Below are positions 1 to 9,680 of a stretch of 40,260 nucleotides of DNA, piece by piece (position 1 is the first letter of the stretch; each line of letters begins with the position of its first letter). This DNA is from Candidatus Moraniibacteriota bacterium (GTDB lineage: Bacteria; Patescibacteriota; Minisyncoccia; Moranbacterales; JAPLXC01), in the NCBI GenBank assembly GCA_026396275.1, contig JAPLXC010000003.1, forward strand, positions 1 through 40,260, written 5' to 3'. Below the pieces are notes generated by a model. That model saw nothing but the letters and a program-made list of their open reading frames with translations, did no database searches and was not told the DNA's origin. Position numbers and translations under genes: made by a program.

Positions 1-42
1 AGAACTAATTCGTATATTCGTATTCAATTCGTAATTAGTAGA
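1..42. repeat. Short-word AT-rich repeat before ychF
   Basis: This stretch repeats the word ATTCGTA three or four times and ends in GTAATTAGTAG. It closely resembles the right arm (1232-1261) of the imperfect hairpin before groEL, so it is probably the right half of a similar element whose left arm lies outside the window. No promoter or Shine-Dalgarno stands out before ychF. Confidence 0.5.
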
Positions 43-49
43 GAAATCC

Positions 50-1108
50 ATGAAGATTGGCATCATTGGACTTCCCAATGTGGGAAAATCAACATTATTT
101 AAAGCCCTCACTAAAAATCCGGTAGATATCAGCAATTATCCCTTTTGCACCATTGAACCTAATGTCGGCGTTGTGCGTGTGCCCGATGATAGACTCGCGA
201 AACTCGCCGGGATATCAAAAAGCAAAAAAATCGTGCCGACGGTAATCGAATTTGTTGATATTGCGGGACTGGTGCGTGGAGCTTCGGAAGGAGAAGGGCT
301 AGGAAACAAATTTTTGGCCTACATCCGGGAAGTAGATGCTATCATCCAGGTAGTGCGCGCTTTTTCTAATCCTAAAATTACCCATGTTTATAATAAAATT
401 GATCCCAAGAGCGATATTGAAACGGTGAATACCGAGCTTATCCTGGCCGATCTTGAAACGGTGGAAAAAACTATATTAAGGCTTGAAAAAGATATAAAAG
501 GAGGCAGAAAAAATGCGGCAGCGCAGCTAGAAATAGTCAAAAAAATCAAAAAAAATCTGGAAGGAGGAAAAATAGCCAGAAGCTCTGAAATTAATTTCGA
601 TGATGAAAACGTAAAAGCAATAATCCGGGAAATATCGCTGCTTACAATGAAACCGTTCATTTATGTTTATAATGTATCAGATGCTGGAAGTGATAATTTG
701 GAAGTGGGAGATGAGAAAGACAATGCCATAAAACTAGATGTAAAAATCGAGGAAGAATTGGGGGAAATGCCTGTAGAGGCAGCTCGCGAGCTGTCTTCAC
801 AAGGAATAAAATCCAACCTTAATCAGCTGGTCATTAAAGCTTATGAAATTTTAGGTTTAATAACTTTTTTAACCACCGGCGAAGATGAAACCCGGGCTTG
901 GACTATCAAGAAAAGTTCAACCGCTCCCGAAGCCGGCGCGGCCATCCACACTGATTTCAAAGATAAATTTATCAGGGCTGATATTATTAACTGGCAAAAA
1001 CTGCTCGAAGCCGGCTCATGGTCAAAAGCGCGCGAACTTGGGTGGTTACGAACGGAAGGAAAGGAATATGTGGTGCAGGACGGTGATGTGATAGAATTTA
1101 AGATTTAG
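50..1108 (+). CDS. ychF: YchF/OLA1-family P-loop ATPase/GTPase
   Basis: The protein is a ribosome-associated nucleotidase of the Obg-related YchF/OLA1 family. The 352 residues are slightly shorter than the usual 360 or so. The P-loop GLPNVGKST lies at residues 7-15, the switch region DIAGLVRGASEGEGLGN at about 70-86, and the position of the fourth G motif reads NVSD rather than NKxD, in line with the relaxed base specificity (ATP use) known for the family. The C-terminal third, with the DVIEF ending, is the TGS domain. The start at 50 gives the exact N-terminus expected (MKIGIIGLPNVGKS). There is no clear Shine-Dalgarno. The gene is separated from groEL by a groEL promoter and operator, so it is probably its own unit. 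Confidence 0.95.
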   Translation: MKIGIIGLPNVGKSTLFKALTKNPVDISNYPFCTIEPNVGVVRVPDDRLAKLAGISKSKKIVPTVIEFVDIAGLVRGASEGEGLGNKFLAYIREVDAIIQVVRAFSNPKITHVYNKIDPKSDIETVNTELILADLETVEKTILRLEKDIKGGRKNAAAQLEIVKKIKKNLEGGKIARSSEINFDDENVKAIIREISLLTMKPFIYVYNVSDAGSDNLEVGDEKDNAIKLDVKIEEELGEMPVEAARELSSQGIKSNLNQLVIKAYEILGLITFLTTGEDETRAWTIKKSSTAPEAGAAIHTDFKDKFIRADIINWQKLLEAGSWSKARELGWLRTEGKEYVVQDGDVIEFKI

Positions 1109-1110
1109 TA

Positions 1111-1140
1111 TTGACATCAGCAACTAATTTTTTATACAAT
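1111..1140 (+). promoter_or_regulatory. groEL promoter
   Basis: A perfect -35 box TTGACA (1111-1116) is followed after 16 bases by TATACA (1133-1138), or after 18 bases by TACAAT (1135-1140). It starts just after the ychF stop codon. Transcription would begin near 1145-1147, inside the CIRCE-like element, and leave a leader of about 127 bases before groEL. Confidence 0.7.
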
Positions 1141-1143
1141 ATA

Positions 1144-1170
1144 TTAGCAGTCAAACACATTAATTGCTAA
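1144..1170 (+). promoter_or_regulatory. CIRCE-like HrcA operator upstream of groEL
   Basis: TTAGCAGTC, 9 bases, AATTGCTAA. The CIRCE consensus is TTAGCACTC-N9-GAGTGCTAA; 15 of the 18 arm bases match (8 of 9 left, 7 of 9 right) and the spacer has exactly the canonical length. Its place over the expected transcription start of a chaperonin gene is where HrcA operators are found. HrcA itself is not encoded in this window. Confidence 0.75.
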
Positions 1171-1177
1171 TTAATAG

Positions 1178-1261
1178 CTACGAAATACGAATCACATACG
1201 AATATAACTAATGAAATAAGAATACATATTATTATATTCGTAAGAAATTCGTAATCAGTAG
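1178..1261. repeat. Imperfect hairpin of TACGAAT words before groEL
   Basis: The left arm (1178-1207) and right arm (1232-1261) are inverted copies matching at 24 of 30 positions, with a 24-base loop. Both arms are built from the word TACGAAT and its variants. The element lies inside the groEL leader, so it would fold in the mRNA. It belongs to a set of similar gap-filling hairpins at 6274-6345, 11155-11273, 24684-24729, 35853-35913 and 37088-37199. Confidence 0.65.
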
Positions 1262-2917
<1,656 letters not shown>

Positions 2918-2950
2918 TCTAAACGGCTCATTGCCGACTTTTTAAAAGAG

Positions 2951-2978
2951 AAAGCCCGATTGCAGGATCGGGCTTTTT
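2951..2978 (+). terminator. Rho-independent terminator after groEL
   Basis: A ten-base-pair stem AAAGCCCGAT / ATCGGGCTTT with loop TGCAGG is followed by a T run. It isolates groEL from the kinase gene. Confidence 0.9.
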
Positions 2979-2992
2979 AAAATTTGGTTTTG

Positions 2993-3001
2993 TGGTATAA
3001 T
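2993..3001 (+). promoter_or_regulatory. Extended -10 promoter of the histidine kinase
   Basis: TGG plus TATAAT forms an extended -10 box with no good -35 box. The -10 ends 5 bases before the ATG at 3007, so transcription should start at about the first codon. The same word TGTGGTATAAT occurs before tRNA-Arg(TCG) on the minus strand. Confidence 0.7.
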
Positions 3002-3006
3002 TTAAG

Positions 3007-4017
3007 ATGTTAAGAAGAAAATCTAGAATAGGGAAAATGAAAAAGGAATTGGCGAATATTTTTGGCGATTTGAACATTAAAAAACAGGCGGAAGATCTAG
3101 GCGTAAGCGTCTGGGAAACCCCCAGTTTTCTGTTTATTCTGATGGGAATGATCATTATGGTGGTAATGGCGGTGATTTATTTTATTTCCCGGCATTACGA
3201 ATCACCCGAACTTCTGATAGTTAGCGAATCGTTGGTGGTAATTTTTATCTTTACCGTCGGCAATGTCATTATTCGGGGTGTGGAAAACGTGGCCAGGATA
3301 AATAAAATGAAGTCGGAGTTCGTTTCCATTGCTTCACACCAACTGAAAACTCCTCTGACGCAATTGAATTGGGAAATTGAACTGCTGCTTTCCCGCTATG
3401 CCGAAGGGCTAACAAAAAAGCAGTTAGATATTATAAAAGACGTTTCTCACTCGCATTTAAGGATGGCCAAATTAACCAATGACCTTCTGGATGTAGCCAG
3501 AATTGATCAGGGAAAAATGGTCCTTCTGGAAGAAAAATTTGATTTACTAAAATTAGTTGAAGACGTGATTCAAAGCGAAAAAAATCTGGCCGAGGAGCAT
3601 AATGTAAAAGTCAAAGTGAATATTCCAGCGGCGCTTCCGGAAATTAAAGGAGACAAAAGAAGGACTGGAGTAGTTGTTGATAATTTGCTTTCCAACGCCA
3701 TTAAGTATACTGATCGCCAAGGAGAAGTAGAAGTATCAGTAGAACGAAAAGACGCCACCGTTACCGCCTGTATCAAAGATAACGGCGTAGGGATTCCCAA
3801 GTATCAGCAGGATCAAGTTTTCCAGAAATTTTTCCGTAGTGATAACGCCGCACGTTATCAGGAAGAAGGAACCGGACTGGGATTATACATTGCCAAAAAC
3901 ATTATAGAACAGTCGGGAGGCAAATTGTGGTTTCAATCAGAGGAAAATATCGGATCGACTTTTTGTCTTTCTCTTCCACTGGAGCCGACGAAGGCAAAGG
4001 GTAAATTTAAAATATAA
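3007..4017 (+). CDS. Membrane-bound sensor histidine kinase
   Basis: This is a two-component sensor kinase of 336 residues. Two membrane helices lie at about residues 40-60 and 69-90, joined by a very short loop, so there is almost no external sensor domain. The HisKA dimerisation box SHQLKTPLT carries the phosphorylated His at residue 111. The HATPase_c domain follows with the N box (DNLLSNAIKYTD), G1 box (DNGVGIP) and G2 box (EGTGLGLYIAKNII). It probably senses the membrane or an associated protein. The ATG at 3007 sits just after the -10 box, so the mRNA would be leaderless; an ATG at 3037 is the alternative start. It is paired with the receiver gene downstream and leads into the pilus operon. 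Confidence 0.93.
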   Translation: MLRRKSRIGKMKKELANIFGDLNIKKQAEDLGVSVWETPSFLFILMGMIIMVVMAVIYFISRHYESPELLIVSESLVVIFIFTVGNVIIRGVENVARINKMKSEFVSIASHQLKTPLTQLNWEIELLLSRYAEGLTKKQLDIIKDVSHSHLRMAKLTNDLLDVARIDQGKMVLLEEKFDLLKLVEDVIQSEKNLAEEHNVKVKVNIPAALPEIKGDKRRTGVVVDNLLSNAIKYTDRQGEVEVSVERKDATVTACIKDNGVGIPKYQQDQVFQKFFRSDNAARYQEEGTGLGLYIAKNIIEQSGGKLWFQSEENIGSTFCLSLPLEPTKAKGKFKI

Positions 4018-4114
4018 TAAATAAATTCCAAGCGGCGTGCCGGGAAAGAGCAGCGAAACAGAATCCAAAAAGATTTTCGCCAGCCGGCGCGTTGAGAGGA
4101 ATAATTCCAACTTT

Positions 4115-4492
4115 ATGAAAACCAAAAAAATATTAATCGTTGAAGATGATTCCATTCTTCAAAAAACACTCCAGGAGTTTTTGTCCACCGAAGGATTCGA
4201 AACAACTAGCGCTTCCGATGGAGAAAAGGCAGTGGAATTAGCGCGGTCGGGAAAGCCCGATCTCATTCTTCTGGATATCATTCTTCCCAAAAAAGACGGC
4301 TATGAAGTGATTAAGGATCTGAAAAGCGACCAGGGAACACGGTCAATTCCTATCATCCTCCTTACTAATTTAGGAAGCATGCACGATGTGGAAAAAGCCC
4401 TCAATCTGGGAGCGACAACTTATTTAGTGAAAGCTGATTACAAACTGGAAGAAGTGGTGGCTAAAATAAAAGAGGTCTTAAGTATTAATTAG
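4115..4492 (+). CDS. Single-domain response regulator (CheY-like)
   Basis: The 125-residue protein is only a receiver domain. The acidic pair EDD is at residues 10-12, the phosphoacceptor Asp at 54 (LLDIILP), the switch Thr in ILLTN and the conserved Lys in YLVKAD. There is no DNA-binding output domain, so it must act by protein contact, as CheY or PilG/PilH-type regulators do. I chose the ATG at 4115 because MKTKKILIVEDD is the normal receiver start; a GTG at 4037 would add 26 residues with no homology. A GAGAGGA lies 14 bases upstream of the ATG, far for a Shine-Dalgarno. Its position between a kinase and pilB suggests control of pilus assembly (inference). Confidence 0.9.
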   Translation: MKTKKILIVEDDSILQKTLQEFLSTEGFETTSASDGEKAVELARSGKPDLILLDIILPKKDGYEVIKDLKSDQGTRSIPIILLTNLGSMHDVEKALNLGATTYLVKADYKLEEVVAKIKEVLSIN

Positions 4493-4522
4493 TGTTACTT
4501 CTTGGTAAAACAAAAATAAATC

Positions 4523-6274
4523 ATGCGAATTGAAAACAAACAACTCAAAGAGTTTTTGCTTGACGCCAATACCATAGACAAAGAAAAAGTAAACCAAGCG
4601 TTTACCGAAGCCACTCAAGCCCGCCAGTCTCTAGGGGATATTCTTTTGAAGAAAGGGCTGATCAGTGAGGTGGACTTGAGAAAACTTTATGCCTACATTC
4701 TCGGTATCCCCTTTGTGGACCTGACTAAGGAAGTTATTTCATCGGATATTCTTCAGATCATTCCCGAGCCGATTGCCCGCAAATACAACATTATTGCTTT
4801 TGAAAAGAGCGGACGGGATCTGAAAGTGGCGATGATCAATCCCGAAGATCTTCAGACCATTGACTTTATCAAAAAGAAAACGGGACTCAAAATTGTTCCG
4901 TGCCTCACTTCCGAAGAAAGCATCAGAGCCATTCTTCGCCAGTATGAAAAAAGTTTAAAGGCGGAATTCGGAGATATTATTGACCGAAGCTCGCAGGAAA
5001 TAACGGAGGGGAAAGAGCCAGATGAGGACTTGGAGAAAGTGGCCCAGGATCTTCCAGTCATTCGGATTGTGGACACACTTTTAAAGCACGCCATTCTCCA
5101 GTCAGCCAGTGACATTCATATTGAGCCGGAAGAACACGAAGTGAGGGTTCGCTATCGTATTGATGGCATTCTCCATGATGCGATGAGCTTGCCCAAACAG
5201 ATCCTTCTCGGAATTGTCGCCAGAATCAAAGTGCTTTCCAATCTAAAACTTGATGAACACCGCCTTCCTCAGGACGGACGCTTTAAAATTGAAAAAGACG
5301 ACTATAAAATTTCTTTTCGGGTGAGTATTTTGCCGGTTTTTGACGGAGAAAAAATCGCAATGCGGCTCCTTGATGAATCGGCCAAAGGTCTCACCTTGGA
5401 AAAAATGGGCTTATGGGGAAAAGCGCTTGAGATTATTCATAGGGAAATAAAGAGACCCAATGGAATGATTTTAGTGACAGGTCCCACCGGGTCCGGCAAG
5501 ACCACGACGCTCTACACCATTATGGATATTCTTAATACTCCCGAGGTCAACATTAGCACAGTGGAAGATCCAATAGAATATCGAATGCCGAGAATTAACC
5601 AGACCCAGATAAATCCCAAAATAGGATTGACCTTTGCTTCTTCACTGCGGTCTCTTCTCCGGCAGGATCCCGATATTCTGATGATAGGCGAGATCCGCGA
5701 CAAGGAAACCCTGGAAATTGCTATTCACTCCGCAATGACGGGACACCTAGTTTTATCAACCCTTCACACTAACAGTGCCGCCGGAGCGCTTCCCCGGATG
5801 CTTGATATGGGCGCCGAACCATTTTTAGTGGCTTCGACTGTTAATGTTATTGCCGCCCAGCGTCTGGTGCGGCGGCTCTGTGGCGATTGCCGAACAGAGT
5901 ACAATCTTACTGACAAAGAAATAAAACTTCTGGCCAGCCGTTTTAATATTGATGAAATTCTGGATTTTTTTAAAAAATCAGAACAGCTTAAAGGAATGAT
6001 CAGGTCAGGCGACAAGTGGAACACCGTAAAATTTCATCGGGCCAAAGGGTGCGACCAGTGCAATCACGAAGGGTATCACGGAAGAATAGGCATTTACGAA
6101 GTTTTTGAAATTGATGATGAGATTCAGAAATTGATCACCGGACTGTCCTCGTCTGACGTGATAGAAAAAAAGGCAAGGGAAAAGGGAATGGCCACCATGA
6201 CGGAGGACGGTTTTGCCAAAGCCGTTCAGGGGATAACTTCGATAGAGGAAATACTGCGGGTTACGAAGGAATAA
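4523..6274 (+). CDS. pilB: Type IV pilus assembly ATPase PilB (GspE family)
   Basis: This is the hexameric cytoplasmic motor that drives pilin polymerisation, 583 residues. The N-terminal MshEN/T2SSE_N domain covers about residues 10-145. The Walker A motif GPTGSGKTT is at about residue 319, the Asp-box and His-box region follows, and Walker B reads DILMIGEIRD at about 383. A zinc-binding tetracysteine is present as CGDC (about 453) and CDQC (about 510), as in PilB and GspE. PilT-type retraction ATPases are shorter and lack the N-domain, so this is the extension motor. It directly follows the receiver gene with 30 bases between. Confidence 0.95.
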   Translation: MRIENKQLKEFLLDANTIDKEKVNQAFTEATQARQSLGDILLKKGLISEVDLRKLYAYILGIPFVDLTKEVISSDILQIIPEPIARKYNIIAFEKSGRDLKVAMINPEDLQTIDFIKKKTGLKIVPCLTSEESIRAILRQYEKSLKAEFGDIIDRSSQEITEGKEPDEDLEKVAQDLPVIRIVDTLLKHAILQSASDIHIEPEEHEVRVRYRIDGILHDAMSLPKQILLGIVARIKVLSNLKLDEHRLPQDGRFKIEKDDYKISFRVSILPVFDGEKIAMRLLDESAKGLTLEKMGLWGKALEIIHREIKRPNGMILVTGPTGSGKTTTLYTIMDILNTPEVNISTVEDPIEYRMPRINQTQINPKIGLTFASSLRSLLRQDPDILMIGEIRDKETLEIAIHSAMTGHLVLSTLHTNSAAGALPRMLDMGAEPFLVASTVNVIAAQRLVRRLCGDCRTEYNLTDKEIKLLASRFNIDEILDFFKKSEQLKGMIRSGDKWNTVKFHRAKGCDQCNHEGYHGRIGIYEVFEIDDEIQKLITGLSSSDVIEKKAREKGMATMTEDGFAKAVQGITSIEEILRVTKE

Positions 6275-6345
6275 ACTTAACCACTAACCACTCATATTTT
6301 AATTAGTCATAATTTGAATTGTTATTAGTTGTTAGTTGTCAAGTT
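6274..6345. repeat. Imperfect hairpin of TAACCAC / GTTAGTT words, pilB-pilC gap
   Basis: The left arm (6274-6297) and right arm (6322-6345) are inverted copies matching at 19 of 24 positions. The left arm is built from TAACCAC and the right from TTAGTTG words. It fills nearly the whole gap between two genes that are otherwise operon-like. Confidence 0.6.
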
Positions 6346-6361
6346 GTAAGTTTGTAAGATT

Positions 6362-7582
6362 ATGGCTAAATTTATCTACACTGCCAAAAGCGGAAGCGGC
6401 GAGTCCAAAGGGGGAGAGATAGTGGCTCCAGATGAACGAGCGTTAGCTCAACAGCTCCGCTCGGAGGGCTTTTTGGTAACTTCGGTAAAAATGGTTGAGG
6501 AAAGAAAAAAAGGAATAGAGGTGAAGCTGCTGGACCGGTTTCTGACAGTTCCGCTAAAGGAAAAAATGATTTTTGCCCGGAACCTTGCCGTGATGATTGC
6601 TTCCGGCCTCACTGTTTCCCGAGCCATTAATAATCTTTCCGGCCAAACAAGAAACAAGCGGTTTAAGAAAATTCTCTCTGATATTTACGAGCAGCTGCAG
6701 CAAGGAAAAACATTAAGCGAGGGATTAGCCAAATATCCGGCGGTGTTCAGCGAGCTTTTTGTTAACATGGTGCGAGTGGGGGAAACAGGGGGAAACCTGG
6801 AAGAAATTTTACAGATTATTGCCGTCCAGCTGGAAAAAGAGCACGATCTTATCAGTAAAATACGGGGAGCGATGGTTTACCCCTCAGTCATTATTGTGGC
6901 AATGATTGGAATCGCCATTCTCATGCTGACATACATCCTGCCCAAGATAACCGGGGTTTTCAAGGATATGGATGTTCAGCTTCCCGCTTCCACCCGTTTT
7001 GTTATCGCCGTCAGCGATTTTCTAAGAGATCACACCATCTTGGTAACGTTTATGTTTGTATTTTTTGCCTTTTTTTTAAAGGTCTTTCTCCAGACCAAAG
7101 CGGGAAAGAAAATAGTGAGTTTTTTGGTAATTCATCTCCCAATTGTCAGGAACATAGTGATAAAAGTTAACTGCGCCAGATTCGCTAGGATCTTCAGCTC
7201 TCTTCTCAAAAGCGGCATTCCAGTAATAGATGCCTTGAAAATTGTCTCCAACACCCTGACGAATTACTACTACAAGAAGGTGATTGAAGAAAGTATCGAA
7301 CAAGTCCAAAAAGGGGTAAGTATCAGCACTGTTATTACCAAGCATCCTGGAATTTTTCCGGTATTAGTCCCGCAAATGCTGGAAGTAGGCGAAGAAACCG
7401 GAAAAACGGAAGCGGTTTTAATGAAATTGGCCGAATTTTACGAGCAGGAAGTAGATCAGATCACCAAGAATATGTCCTCAATAATAGAGCCAGTGCTGAT
7501 GATTATCATCGGAGGAGCGGTTGGATTCTTTGCTGTTTCCATGCTCCAGCCGATGTACAGTTTAATGGAAAATATAAAATGA
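6362..7582 (+). CDS. pilC: Type IV pilus inner-membrane platform protein PilC
   Basis: This is the polytopic platform on which PilB works, 406 residues. It has the two tandem T2SSF domains: the first at about 65-190 (FARNLAVMIASGLTVSRAINNL, then VRVGETGGNLEEIL) and the second at about 270-390 (FARIFSSLLKSGIPVIDALKIV, then LEVGEETGKTEAVL). Membrane segments lie at about 175-195, 225-245 and 373-395. The start follows the usual MAKFIYTAKSGSGESKGG N-terminus. The stop overlaps the next gene by four bases (ATGA), showing translational coupling to the pilin gene. Confidence 0.95.
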   Translation: MAKFIYTAKSGSGESKGGEIVAPDERALAQQLRSEGFLVTSVKMVEERKKGIEVKLLDRFLTVPLKEKMIFARNLAVMIASGLTVSRAINNLSGQTRNKRFKKILSDIYEQLQQGKTLSEGLAKYPAVFSELFVNMVRVGETGGNLEEILQIIAVQLEKEHDLISKIRGAMVYPSVIIVAMIGIAILMLTYILPKITGVFKDMDVQLPASTRFVIAVSDFLRDHTILVTFMFVFFAFFLKVFLQTKAGKKIVSFLVIHLPIVRNIVIKVNCARFARIFSSLLKSGIPVIDALKIVSNTLTNYYYKKVIEESIEQVQKGVSISTVITKHPGIFPVLVPQMLEVGEETGKTEAVLMKLAEFYEQEVDQITKNMSSIIEPVLMIIIGGAVGFFAVSMLQPMYSLMENIK

Positions 7583-8991
7583 AAGCTCAAAGCTTAAAGC
7601 TCAAAGCTCAAAGTTTAGAAGGTTTCACCCTTATTGAAGCCCTAGTATTGCTTTTCATTTTTTCTCTCATTACAGTAACTTTTTACTCCTTGTTTTCTTT
7701 TGGAATTAGATATATCCAGGACTCAAAAAACCGTCTGGGAGCTCTTGCCGTAGCCAATGAGAAAATGGAAATTGTAAGGAACCTTAAGTATGATGACATC
7801 GGAACAGTTGATGGTGAGGTTGAGGGAAACATTCCTCAGGATGAAACGGTTATTGAAAACGGTCGACAATACAATGTCCATACGCTAGTTGAGTATGTAC
7901 AAGATTCATTTGATGGAATGTATCCGAATGATACCGCCTTTGAGGATTATAAAAGAGTGACCGTCACCGCTTCTTGGAATACCGGCGGAGTTAGTCAGAG
8001 AGAAGTTAAACTTGTTAGCCGGTTTGTTCCGCCGGGATTGGAGGTAGCTAATCCGGGGAATGGGATTTTGTCTGTCAATGTTTTCAGTGACCAGCCAGGA
8101 GGAACAGGAATTCCTAACTCTGTTGTTCACATATCCAATCCTGATACGGGACTTAACACCCAAAAGGAAACCGATGCTTCCGGCAATGCGACATTTATGG
8201 GAGATAAGGTCACGGAATCCATTCAAAAATATGAAATTACGGTTACTAAGACAGACTACGAAACAGTGAATACCCTGCCACCCTATTCAATCAGCCCCTT
8301 CAATCCTGTTGATGTACATGCCTCGGTAGTAATCGGATCAATCAATGTGACTAATATTGTTCAAAATAAATTGGCCAGTTTAGAAATTGCAACGGTTGAT
8401 TATCTTGATCAGTCAATTGACGACATCAGTTTCCATTTAACCGGCGGAAGAAAAATTGGAACCGAAGTTGAAATGCCCAACGATCCAATTTATAATCTTA
8501 ACACTGATAGCAGTACTGATTCCAGCGGTGAAAAGGATTTTGATAGAATAAGTCCCGGGCAGTATAAGTTTTATCTTGCTTCTTCGGTTACTGACGATTA
8601 TGAACTTATCGCGACTGATCCATCTTCTTCATACGAAATCATCGACGGCAAGGAAATTTATTCTACTTCTCTATATTCTGATCAATCTCTGACTTGGAAG
8701 GTTAAATTAGCGGACAAAAACATCACTTCAATAATAATCTCAATTTTAAGAAGTGATGATGACTCTCCTATATCGGGAGCACAGGTTAATTTAAAAAATT
8801 CTTTCGGTTATGATCGAACACAAACAACTTCTGCTAACGGAAAAGTTTTTTTCCCGACAACATCCGATCCCTTTCAGGCCGAAACATATGATATCAAGGT
8901 TACTGCCGATGGCTTTAAGGAAAATAATTCCCAATCAACAGTAAACACCAATGAGTTGAAAGTAGAAACAATCAAATTGACAGCCCAATAA
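7579..8991 (+). CDS. Large pilin-like protein with carboxypeptidase-regulatory-like repeats
   Basis: The 470-residue protein begins with a class III prepilin signal, cleaved between Gly14 and Phe15 of GFTLIEA, with Glu at mature position 5. A hydrophobic helix follows (LVLLFIFSLITVTFYSLFSF). The large remainder holds about three beta-rich domains like CarboxypepD_reg/Cna-B units, at roughly 160-240, 260-355 and 380-468, each with an SG or NG turn such as TDASGNATF, TDSSGEKDF and TSANGKVFF. It is far larger than a standard PilV-type minor pilin and may be a tip protein or adhesin (inference). It overlaps pilC by four bases. Its charged leader peptide is encoded by a 7-base tandem repeat at 7582-7616. 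Confidence 0.85.
   Translation: MKAQSLKLKAQSLEGFTLIEALVLLFIFSLITVTFYSLFSFGIRYIQDSKNRLGALAVANEKMEIVRNLKYDDIGTVDGEVEGNIPQDETVIENGRQYNVHTLVEYVQDSFDGMYPNDTAFEDYKRVTVTASWNTGGVSQREVKLVSRFVPPGLEVANPGNGILSVNVFSDQPGGTGIPNSVVHISNPDTGLNTQKETDASGNATFMGDKVTESIQKYEITVTKTDYETVNTLPPYSISPFNPVDVHASVVIGSINVTNIVQNKLASLEIATVDYLDQSIDDISFHLTGGRKIGTEVEMPNDPIYNLNTDSSTDSSGEKDFDRISPGQYKFYLASSVTDDYELIATDPSSSYEIIDGKEIYSTSLYSDQSLTWKVKLADKNITSIIISILRSDDDSPISGAQVNLKNSFGYDRTQTTSANGKVFFPTTSDPFQAETYDIKVTADGFKENNSQSTVNTNELKVETIKLTAQ
7582..7616 (+). repeat. Five 7-base repeats encoding the prepilin leader peptide
   Basis: Five consecutive heptamers of the form AAAGCTC (variants AAAGCTT and AAAGTTT) begin right after the start codon. 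They encode most of the leader that precedes the prepilin cleavage site. The same word AAAGCTC occurs in the intergenic hairpin at 37088-37121. Confidence 0.85.
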
Positions 8992-9002
8992 AAAGGAAAA
9001 AT

Positions 9003-9632
9003 ATGAAGTTTAAAAAGCATTCAGGGCTAACTTTAATAGAAACTCTTGTAGCCATAGCTATTTTTGTTATTGGCGTGGAGGGTTTTTCTCTGCTTTTCGC
9101 TCGCGCTTGGAAAAGTAATTCCTATACCTTAGAAATGGGACAAGCCTCTCTGATAGTTTCTCAAGGCGTAGGGAAGATGGTAAATTATATCCGCGGAGCA
9201 AGGCAAGCTGATAACGGGTCTTATCCGGTGCAGTCAGCCAATAACAATGATCTGGTGCTTTATTCTGACTATGACAAGGATGGAACAACAGAGAGAATAC
9301 ATTTTTATAAGAGCGGGCAAAATATTTTGATGGGCGTAAGAAACCCTACGGGCGGGATGCCTAAAACCTATCCCGCCGGGGATCAGGAAACGATATCCAT
9401 TGCGAATTATATTGTCAATGATGCTGACACACCTATATTTTATTACTACAACAAAGATTACCCGGGTGACACCGCACATAATCCTTTGGACACCCCGGCG
9501 ACCGTAGCCGATATACGGCTGGTAAAAATATATCTTAAAATAAATATTACTCCTAGCCGAGCTCCAGATGATATTGAAATGCAATCTTTCGTAGAAATGA
9601 GAAATTTAAACGATTACGATAGGATAAAATAG
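9003..9632 (+). CDS. Minor pilin-like protein
   Basis: The 209-residue protein has a class III signal, KKHSG followed by LTLIETLVAIAIFVIGVEGFSLLF, with Glu at mature position 5 and a prepilin cleavage site after Gly8. The rest is soluble and unrecognised beyond a general resemblance to PilV/PilW/GspJ-type pseudopilins. The gene begins 11 bases after the previous stop with a weak AAAAGGAAAA before the ATG, so it is part of the pilus operon. It is probably a priming or tip subunit. Confidence 0.85.
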   Translation: MKFKKHSGLTLIETLVAIAIFVIGVEGFSLLFARAWKSNSYTLEMGQASLIVSQGVGKMVNYIRGARQADNGSYPVQSANNNDLVLYSDYDKDGTTERIHFYKSGQNILMGVRNPTGGMPKTYPAGDQETISIANYIVNDADTPIFYYYNKDYPGDTAHNPLDTPATVADIRLVKIYLKINITPSRAPDDIEMQSFVEMRNLNDYDRIK

Positions 9633-9680
9633 TAGCCCGTGTAATTCGGTTCCTGTTTAAATAGCTCCAATAAAAATTAC

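Noticed and set aside
4037-4114. Longer GTG start for the response regulator
   Set aside because: The extra 26 residues match no receiver sequence and the ATG at 4115 gives the standard N-terminus.
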